The position numbers and the translations under genes are program-made. Shown piece by piece: positions 29,085 through 36,433 of a stretch of 36,433 bases of DNA. Position 1 is the first letter of the stretch. Every line of letters begins with the position of its first letter. The stretch covers positions 1 through 36,433 of the forward strand of contig JAKLDR010000036.1 in the NCBI GenBank assembly GCA_022703445.1. The letters run 5' to 3'. The notes beneath the pieces are model-generated. The model was not told the origin of the DNA and did not search any database. It saw nothing but the letters and a program-made list of their open reading frames with translations. This DNA is from Planctomycetota bacterium (GTDB lineage Bacteria; Planctomycetota; SZUA-567; JAKLDR01).

Positions 29085-31349
29085 ATGAACACCGCCGAAG
29101 CCCTCCTCCAGGACCTCAACCCCGCCCAGCGCGAGGCCGTGCTGCACCGCGGCTCGCCGCTGCTGGTGGTGGCCGGCGCCGGCTCCGGCAAGACCAGGGT
29201 GGTGACCAGGCGCATCGCCCACCTGGTGGCCTCCGGCGAGCACCCCGGCGCGATCCTGGCCGTGACCTTCACCAACAAGGCCGCCGGCGAGATGAAGGAG
29301 CGCGTGGCCGGCCTGCTCCAGGCCGAGGCACCCCGCTGGGTCTCGACCTTCCACTCCATGGCCGCCAAGATGCTGCGCATCGAGGGCGGCGGCCTCCGGC
29401 GCACCCGCGACTTCACCATCTACGACGACGACGACACGTCCAAGGTGATCAAGGCCGTCGCCGGGGAGCAGAACCTCGACGACCGCGAGTTCCACCCCCG
29501 GGTGATCCGCGCGGCCATCGACCGCTGGAAGAGCGAGGGTCTGCGCCCCGACGAGGTCAAGGAGGGCTCCTACCGCGACCGGGTCCTGGCCACCGCCTAC
29601 CGCCTCTACGAGCAGAAGCTGGAGCTGGCCAACGCCCTGGACTTCAACGACCTGCTGCTGGAGCTGGTCCGGCTCTTCGAGGGCCGGGCGGAGGTCCTCG
29701 AGGGCTACCGCCGGCGCTTCCGCCACGTGCTGGTCGACGAGTACCAGGACACCAACGCCGTCCAGTACCGGCTGGTCCGCCTGCTGGCCGGCGACGGGCG
29801 GAGCCTCTGCGCGGTGGGCGACCCCGACCAGTCCATCTACGCCTGGCGCGGGGCGCGCATCGAGAACATCCTGGACTTCGAGAAGTCCTTCCCGGGCACC
29901 CGGGTGGTGCGGCTGGAGCAGAACTACCGCTCGACGGCCCCGATCCTGTCGGCGGCGGCCGCGCTCATCTCCCGGAACCGCCAGCGCATCGAGCGCGGCC
30001 TGTGGACCGAGAAGGCCGGCGGCGCGGCCGTGGAGCTCTTCACCGCCATCGACGAGGAGCACGAGGCCGAGGAGGTCGTCCGGCGCATCGCCGGCCTGCG
30101 CTCCCACGGACGCAAGCTGGCCGAGTGCGCGGTGTTCTTCCGGACCAACGCGCAGAGCCGGGCCTTCGAGGAGGCCTTCCTGCGCAACTCCGTGCCCTAC
30201 GTGCTGGTCTCGGGCACGGCCTTCTACCAGCGCGCCGAGGTCAAGGACGCCCTGGCCTACCTGCGCCTGGCGGTCAACCCGCGCGACGAAATCTCCTTCG
30301 ACCGGGCGGTCAACTGGCCGCCGCGCGGCGTCGGCGACGGGGCGGTCGAACGGCTTAGGGCCGAGGCCGCCAGGCTGGGACTCTCCTCCCTGGAGGCGGC
30401 GCGCAGCCCCGAGGCGCGCTCGGCTCTGCCGCCCCGGGCCCGCGCCGGGCTGGAGGGCTTCGTCGCGCTGCTCGACGGCCTGGGCGGGCCGACGGCCTAT
30501 CCGGTCGAGCCGGCCGTCCGCCGGGTGCTGACCGGCGCCGGGCTGCTGGCCCGCTTCACGGAGGACGAGGAGTCCGAGCGCGTCGAGAACCTCAACGAAC
30601 TGGCCGCCGCCGCGGGGGAGTACGACGAGGTCAACCCCGACGGCTCGCTGGCCGGCTTCCTCGAGCAGGTGGCGCTGGTTTCGTCCGTCGACGATTGGGA
30701 CGGCTCGGCCGACCGGGTCAGCCTGATGACCCTGCACGCCGCCAAGGGCCTGGAGTTCCCGGCGGTCTTCGTGACCGGGCTGGAGGAGGGCCTGCTCCCG
30801 CACATGCGCACCCAGTCGGAGGGTTCCGCCGAGGACCGCGAGGAGGAGCGCCGGCTGCTCTACGTGGGCATGACCCGGGCCCGCGAGGAGCTGGTCCTGA
30901 CCTGGGCGCGCTCGCGCCGGCGCTTCGGCCCGAGCCAGCCGACCGTGCCCAGCAGCTTCATCCGGGAGCTGCCGGCCAAGGAGATCCGGCCGCCCGGCGC
31001 GGTGGACCGGGCGCTGCTCCACGCCACGGAGGCCGCGGCGCGCGACTGGGAGTCCCCGGTCAGGCGCTGGAAGCCGCAGGCCTCAGACCGCCCCTCGGCC
31101 CCTCCCTGGGAGAAGCGGCCCAAGGCCGACTCCGACGGCCGGTACATCGAGGAGGAGGCGGTCATGGAGGCGGCGCGCTCCGAGGGTCTGGGCCTGGCCG
31201 CCGGCGACCTGGTGGTCCACGACCGCTTCGGCTCCGGCCGGGTGGAAGCCATCGAGGGCTTCGGCGAGACCGCCAGGATCACCGTGGCCTTCAGCGGCTA
31301 CGGCCGCAAGAAGCTGGTCGCCGGCTACGCCAAGCTGCGGAAGGCGTGA
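29085..31349 (+). CDS. pcrA: UvrD/PcrA-type superfamily 1 DNA helicase
   Basis: A 754-aa SF1A helicase. Motif I GAGSGKT is near residues 31-37, motif Ia is 'AVTFTNKAAGEM', motif II is 'VDEYQDTN', motif III 'VGDPDQSIYAWRGA', motif IV 'LEQNYRST', motif V 'LMTLHAAKGLEFP' and motif VI 'RLLYVGMTRAREEL'. A short C-terminal Tudor-like tail ('GDLVVHDRFGSGRVEAIEGFGE') is the RNA-polymerase-contacting module seen in PcrA/UvrD. It acts in nucleotide excision repair and in clearing stalled polymerase. The symbol pcrA or uvrD could both apply. ATG 29085 agrees with the usual family N-terminus. The PHP gene starts 5 nt after its end. Confidence 0.95.
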   Translation: MNTAEALLQDLNPAQREAVLHRGSPLLVVAGAGSGKTRVVTRRIAHLVASGEHPGAILAVTFTNKAAGEMKERVAGLLQAEAPRWVSTFHSMAAKMLRIEGGGLRRTRDFTIYDDDDTSKVIKAVAGEQNLDDREFHPRVIRAAIDRWKSEGLRPDEVKEGSYRDRVLATAYRLYEQKLELANALDFNDLLLELVRLFEGRAEVLEGYRRRFRHVLVDEYQDTNAVQYRLVRLLAGDGRSLCAVGDPDQSIYAWRGARIENILDFEKSFPGTRVVRLEQNYRSTAPILSAAAALISRNRQRIERGLWTEKAGGAAVELFTAIDEEHEAEEVVRRIAGLRSHGRKLAECAVFFRTNAQSRAFEEAFLRNSVPYVLVSGTAFYQRAEVKDALAYLRLAVNPRDEISFDRAVNWPPRGVGDGAVERLRAEAARLGLSSLEAARSPEARSALPPRARAGLEGFVALLDGLGGPTAYPVEPAVRRVLTGAGLLARFTEDEESERVENLNELAAAAGEYDEVNPDGSLAGFLEQVALVSSVDDWDGSADRVSLMTLHAAKGLEFPAVFVTGLEEGLLPHMRTQSEGSAEDREEERRLLYVGMTRAREELVLTWARSRRRFGPSQPTVPSSFIRELPAKEIRPPGAVDRALLHATEAAARDWESPVRRWKPQASDRPSAPPWEKRPKADSDGRYIEEEAVMEAARSEGLGLAAGDLVVHDRFGSGRVEAIEGFGETARITVAFSGYGRKKLVAGYAKLRKA

Positions 31350-31353
31350 GGGC

Positions 31354-32186
31354 ATGGCTTGCGCAAGCGGCGCCGGCAAGCGGGGCGACGCGGCAGTTCC
31401 GGGCGGCGCGGCTGCAAAGGCCGGCCTCTTCGACGCCCACGTCCACACCGAGCTGGCCGCCTGCGCCGAGGACATCACCGCCGCGGCGGCCTTCGCGCGC
31501 TTCCGGGAGCTGGGCGTGGGATTCGGCTTCGCCGAGCACGCCGACCAGCTCTACTTCCCGCGCCAGGGCTACTTCGAGAAGTTCGAGGTCGAATCCGGCA
31601 GCCTCGCGGCCATGCGCGAGTCGAGCCGCGCCGGGCACAACCGCTTCGGCCGCTACCGGGAGCTCGTGGCGCCCTTCGCCGCCGAGGGTGTCCCCGTCGG
31701 CATCGAGGCCGAGGCCGCCGAGGACGGGCCGGGGCTCGGGGTCCTCGAGGATGACCTGGCCGGCTGGGACTACGTCATCGGCGCGGTCCACGAGTTCCGG
31801 GGCATGGGCAGCCGCGGCCGGACCGAGCCCATGGCCGACCTCGAGCGCGACTTCATGCAGCAGACCGAGAAGCTCTGCCGGGCCGGGGTGAGCGTCTACG
31901 CCCACCCCTTCCGCATCTTTGGCCGCCGCGGGCGGGAGATCCCGAAGCACCTCTACCGCCCGGTGGCCGAGATGCTCGCCGCCCACAAGGTCGCCGCCGA
32001 GATCAACTTCCACACCAACCGGCCCGACCCGGAGTTCTTCGCGCTGTGCCTGGAGCTGGGCGTGAGGCTCTCGATCGGCTCCGACTCCCACGCCATGTGG
32101 GAGGTGGGGGGGCTCGAGAAGCACCTCGCGCTGCTCGGCGAGCTCGGCGCCGCCGGCCGGCTCGGCGAGGCCCTCTGGCGGCCGCC

Positions 32187-32202
<16 letters not shown>
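31354..32202 (+). CDS. PHP-domain phosphoesterase (histidinol-phosphatase-like)
   Basis: A 282-aa protein with the PHP metal-binding motifs: 'FDAHVHTE' near the N-terminus, 'GFGFAEHAD', 'GIEAEAAEDG', 'YVIGAVHEF', a histidine in 'VYAHPFRIF' and 'LSIGSDSHAMWEVG' near the C-terminus. PHP enzymes hydrolyse phosphate esters such as histidinol phosphate. Its location between two helicase genes gives no pathway hint, so HisK activity is not certain. It overlaps recQ by 16 nt. Confidence 0.88.
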
Positions 32203-34065
<1,863 letters not shown>

Positions 34066-34070
<5 letters not shown>

Positions 34071-34160
34071 GACGAATCGGACCGATAGGACCTATGGGGC
34101 CGGGCAGCCGAAGTCTATCATGGGTCCCATCGGTCCCATCCGTCCCATCGGCCCCTATCA
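34066..34160. repeat. Inverted GGACCGATAGGACC / CCCATCGGTCC degenerate repeats
   Basis: The left arm (34066-34100) is made of GGACCGAT/GGACCTAT-type units. The right arm (34115-34160) is made of GGTCCCATC/CGTCCCATC units in the opposite sense. The arms meet the recQ stop on one side and the stop of the minus-strand membrane gene on the other, so they may form a large hairpin between convergent genes. Confidence 0.75.
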
Positions 34161-34853
34161 GAACAGCCCCGCCGCCCACTTGGCCCACTCGGCCAGCGTC
34201 CGGCCCACGGCCTGCTCGTAGGCCGCCCAGCCGACCGTCTTCGAGGCCGCCGCGAAGAGCGCCGCGATGATCTGGAGGTTCACCGCGGCGATGAGCGCCA
34301 GCGAGAAGCAGTAGCCCTCGGCCTTGAGGTCCGACTGGCCGCCCCACAGGGAGTGGATGGTCAGGAGCACGTGGAAGGCGTAGGTGAAGCCCAGCCCCGC
34401 GAAGAGCCAGCCGCGGTAGCCGACGAATTCCGGGACGAAGGCCTCGGTGGCCGCCCAGGCGCCCAGGAGCAGCAGCGAGTACAGCGGGAAGAAGTAGGGG
34501 GCCAGTCGCACCAGGAAGTTGGAGCCGGCGGTCTCCACGTGGCCGGAGTCGGAGCCCACCCGGATCTTACCGACCTTGTGCCCGGTGGCCAGCGCCCAGA
34601 GCGCGTGGGTCAACTCGTGGGCGAAGACGTAGGTGGTGATCGGCTTGTGCAGCAGGGCGTGGATCAATCCGTAGGCGGTCGCCCCGCCGAGGAGCCACAA
34701 CGCCTCGGCCGTCGGCGAGCCGGCCTCGATGGCCTGTCGGCCCTCGGTCCCGAGGGCCTGGGCCAGCGCCCAGACCTCGGCGGCCACCACCGGCAGCAGG
34801 ACCAGGAAGGCCAGCCAGCGCCAGACGGTGCCGAGGAAGGTTCTCTCTGCCAT
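34158..34853 (-). CDS. Integral membrane protein with HExxH metalloprotease motif (M50-like)
   Basis: A 231-aa polytopic protein with about five hydrophobic helices. It has the zinc-peptidase motif HELTH within 'TTYVFAHELTHALWALATGHKVGKIRVGSD', which begins in a membrane helix as in site-2 proteases, and 'NFLVRLAPYFFPLYSLLLL', resembling an M50 second motif region. It lacks a clear PDZ domain and the canonical LDG motif is not evident, so proteolysis is probable but not certain. ATG 34853 begins the frame. Its 3' end meets the intergenic repeats next to recQ. Confidence 0.7.
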   Translation of the reverse strand: MAERTFLGTVWRWLAFLVLLPVVAAEVWALAQALGTEGRQAIEAGSPTAEALWLLGGATAYGLIHALLHKPITTYVFAHELTHALWALATGHKVGKIRVGSDSGHVETAGSNFLVRLAPYFFPLYSLLLLGAWAATEAFVPEFVGYRGWLFAGLGFTYAFHVLLTIHSLWGGQSDLKAEGYCFSLALIAAVNLQIIAALFAAASKTVGWAAYEQAVGRTLAEWAKWAAGLF

Positions 34854-34900
34854 GGCTCCGAATCGTCGTCGGGGTCAGCTACGTGTCAAGGTTACTCTCT

Positions 34901-35086
34901 ACCGCAGAGGGCGCGGAGGTACGCAGAGGCGAGTCGGCTTTGGGCTTTCGGCTATCGGTACAACGGATGCTCCGAAAGCCGAATGCCCAATGCTTTCGGC
35001 CTCCTCCGCGATACCCTTCGACTGCGCTCAGGGCCTAGGCCGTGAGCCTGTCGAACGGCTCCGCGTCCTCTGCGGTTAAGGCTCAC
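34901..35086. repeat. Nested inverted repeats of three intergenic families
   Basis: The outer arms are the GCAGAGG family (34901-34931 and 35059-35086, facing). Inside them, TTGGGCTTTCGGCT-type (about 34940-34953) and AGCCGAATGCCCAA-type (about 34977-34990) arms face each other. A 44-nt imperfect palindrome beginning CCCTTCGACTGCGCTCAGGG lies at 35014-35057. No gene is visible in 34854-35082. Confidence 0.75.
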
Positions 35087-35853
35087 GTCAGCCGGTAGAG
35101 GTCCCGGCGGCGCTGGGGCAGGAACTTGCGGTGGGCCTTGGCCGGGTCGATCTCGGCGACGATCGCGTCGGCGCGGCCGGGATTCGCGGCGGCCAGGTCC
35201 AGGCCGTCGGGGTTCACGATCCGCGAAACCACGAAGGAGTTCCGGTCGCCGATGTTGGCGGCGACCAGGAAGACGCCGTTCTCGGCGGCGCGGCTCCGCA
35301 GGTGCCCCTCCATGACCGGCGTCTTCCAAAGGCCGTCACGGCCGAAGGCGGCGAAGGCGAAGACCAGGACCTGGGCGCCGGAGAGCGCCGCCAGCCGCGG
35401 CAGCTCCGGAAAGCGCGAGTCGAAGCAGATCTGCATGGCGACCTTGATGCCGGCCAGGCGGACGACGTCGGGGGCCTTCCGGCCGCGGGAGAAGCACTGG
35501 TGGTCGCCGCCGATCAGGTGGGCCTTGTCGTAGACGGACATCAGCAGGCCGCGCTCGTTGACCGCCAGGAGCGAGTTGAAGGGCAGCCGTCTCCCGTTGG
35601 GCAGGGCCGATCCGAATACCAGGCACATCCGGGTCTCGCCGGCGAGCCTGCGCAGGCGGGAGAGGCCCGCGGCGATCGCCGGCCAGTCGCGGTCCTTGGC
35701 CGGGACGATGTAGCCGGACAGGCAGCACTCCGGGAAGACGGCGAGCTTGACCCGCTTCCTAGCGAGCTTCCGGATCGCGGCCTCCATGGCCTTGACGTTC
35801 TCCGGCACGTCGGTGCCAAAGGGCATCTGTACCGCGGCAACCTTGATCTTCAT
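35083..35853 (-). CDS. Carbon-nitrogen hydrolase (nitrilase superfamily)
   Basis: A 256-aa protein with the catalytic triad of the nitrilase superfamily: E42 in 'FPECCLSGY', K110 in 'YDKAHL' and C143 in 'AMQICFDSRFPE'. These enzymes hydrolyse amides or nitriles, as in the omega-amidase, N-carbamoylputrescine amidase and beta-ureidopropionase subfamilies. The sequence does not settle the subfamily. ATG 35853 is the only start matching the family N-terminus 'IKVAAVQM'. The gene lies between a repeat region and gpmI on the same strand, 47 nt from gpmI's stop. Confidence 0.92.
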   Translation of the reverse strand: MKIKVAAVQMPFGTDVPENVKAMEAAIRKLARKRVKLAVFPECCLSGYIVPAKDRDWPAIAAGLSRLRRLAGETRMCLVFGSALPNGRRLPFNSLLAVNERGLLMSVYDKAHLIGGDHQCFSRGRKAPDVVRLAGIKVAMQICFDSRFPELPRLAALSGAQVLVFAFAAFGRDGLWKTPVMEGHLRSRAAENGVFLVAANIGDRNSFVVSRIVNPDGLDLAAANPGRADAIVAEIDPAKAHRKFLPQRRRDLYRLT

Positions 35854-35871
35854 CGTTCAGCTCCGCCTCCT

Positions 35872-35900
35872 GCCCGCAACCCACAACCCGCAACCGGCAA
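35872..35900. repeat. CGCAACC/GGCAACT degenerate tandem repeat
   Basis: The short spacer between the nitrilase-superfamily gene and gpmI consists of CCCGCAACCCACAACCCGCA-type units ending in CCGGCAACTACC. It is the same style as the CCAACCGCCAACC tract at 19706-19742 and the GTTGCCAGT tract at 16779-16810. Confidence 0.6.
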
Positions 35901-36433
35901 CTACCCCTGCAGCAGGCTCCTCCCCTCCATCTCCGCCGAGAGGGAGAGCCCCAACGCCTCGATCACCGTCGGTGCCACGTCAGCGAGGCGCCCGCCGGCG
36001 CGGAGCTTCTTGCCCTTGAAGCGATCGCCGGCCACGATGAAGGGGACCGGGTTGGTGGTGTGGGCGGTGTGCGGCTGGTTGGTCTTGTAGTCCCACATCT
36101 CCTCGGCGTTGCCGTGGTCGGCGGTGATCAGCGCCGTGCCGTTCATCTTGAGCGTGGCAGCCACCACCTGGCCGACGCCGTCGTCCACCACGCGCACGGC
36201 CTTGACCGCCGCGTCGAGGATGCCGGTGTGGCCGACCATGTCGCAGTTGGCGAAGTTCATGACCACCGCGCCGAACTTGCCGCTCTCGACCGCCTCGACC
36301 GCCTTCCTGGTCACCTCGGGAGCGCTCATCTCCGGCTGGAGGTCGTAGGTGGCCACCTTGGGGCTGGCCACCAGGCAGCGCTCCTCGCCGGGCCAGGGCT
36401 GCTCCACGCCGCCGTTGAAGAAGAAGGTGACGT
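35901..36433 (-). CDS. gpmI: 2,3-bisphosphoglycerate-independent phosphoglycerate mutase (C-terminal part)
   Basis: The last ~176 residues of GpmI, cut off by the window end. The reading begins with '[18 protein letters not shown]' and continues '[18 protein letters not shown]', '[14 protein letters not shown]' (metal ligands), '[16 protein letters not shown]' and 'HTTNPVPFI', all typical of the enzyme that interconverts 3- and 2-phosphoglycerate in glycolysis. The gene continues to the right beyond the window on the minus strand. Confidence 0.95.
   Translation of the reverse strand, partial: VTFFFNGGVEQPWPGEERCLVASPKVATYDLQPEMSAPEVTRKAVEAVESGKFGAVVMNFANCDMVGHTGILDAAVKAVRVVDDGVGQVVAATLKMNGTALITADHGNAEEMWDYKTNQPHTAHTTNPVPFIVAGDRFKGKKLRAGGRLADVAPTVIEALGLSLSAEMEGRSLLQG

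Overview
This high-GC bacterial window falls into two parts. Positions 1 to about 14,456 are a genomic island of visibly lower GC, ending in a tyrosine integrase next to a tRNA-Ser(GCU) gene. From about 14,550 to 36,433 the sequence is GC-richer chromosomal backbone. The backbone genes (flotillin FloA with NfeD partners, a YetA/exo-rhamnogalacturonan-lyase-like secreted enzyme, URO-D-like and Gfo/Idh/MocA proteins, HEAT-repeat and ExbD-like membrane proteins) and the many intergenic degenerate repeats suggest a planctomycete or related PVC-type bacterium. No rRNA or other clean marker is present, so this assignment is inference. The left end of the island lies outside the window.

Island layout. 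(a) An archaeal-style Orc1/Cdc6 AAA+ ATPase (371-1501). (b) A translationally coupled trio: a sigma-70-like factor, a 131-aa unknown and an ImmA/IrrE metallopeptidase (1633-3498). (c) A minus-strand, overlapping four-gene ubiquitin-like conjugation operon in the order Ubl, E2, JAB/JAMM protease, E1 (5591 to 3511). Upstream of it lies a degenerate copy of the C-terminal end of the Cdc6-like protein. (d) An orphan PD-(D/E)xK nuclease-like gene and a converging DUF6398-like gene. (e) A seven-gene plus-strand operon (7439-12752): acyl-carrier-like protein, XRE repressor, second ImmA/IrrE peptidase, thymidylate-synthase-like enzyme, membrane-anchored dCTP-deaminase/dUTPase-fold protein, 5-hmdU-DNA-kinase-like (HMUDK/aGPT-Pplase) protein and radical SAM/SPASM enzyme. 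Most junctions overlap by 1-20 nt, and the operon starts at a recognisable promoter whose -10 box sits in an inverted repeat. (f) The integrase and the tRNA-Ser attachment locus.

The island looks like a defence or mobile-element cargo region. The best candidate for an undescribed system is operon (e). Its core enzymes are the families that phages use to make hypermodified thymines. Here they are combined with a peptidase/repressor switch, a carrier-protein-like subunit and a membrane-tethered nucleotide-binding domain that appears to have lost deaminase residues. The ubiquitin-like operon is a compact E1-E2-JAB-Ubl set of a type recognised in bacteria and linked in related forms to antiviral defence.

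Backbone layout. Two membrane proteins share an N-terminal leader (ExbD-like and HEAT-repeat, 14686-16352). A plus-strand carbohydrate or small-molecule cluster follows (16494-23149). A minus-strand group comes next: an NlpC/P60-like lipoprotein, a low-complexity membrane protein, floA and two nfeD genes (23199-28022). A coiled-coil membrane protein, UvrD/PcrA, a PHP phosphoesterase and RecQ run on the plus strand (28187-34070). The window closes with a minus-strand membrane metalloprotease-like protein, a carbon-nitrogen hydrolase and the C-terminal part of gpmI, which runs off the end.
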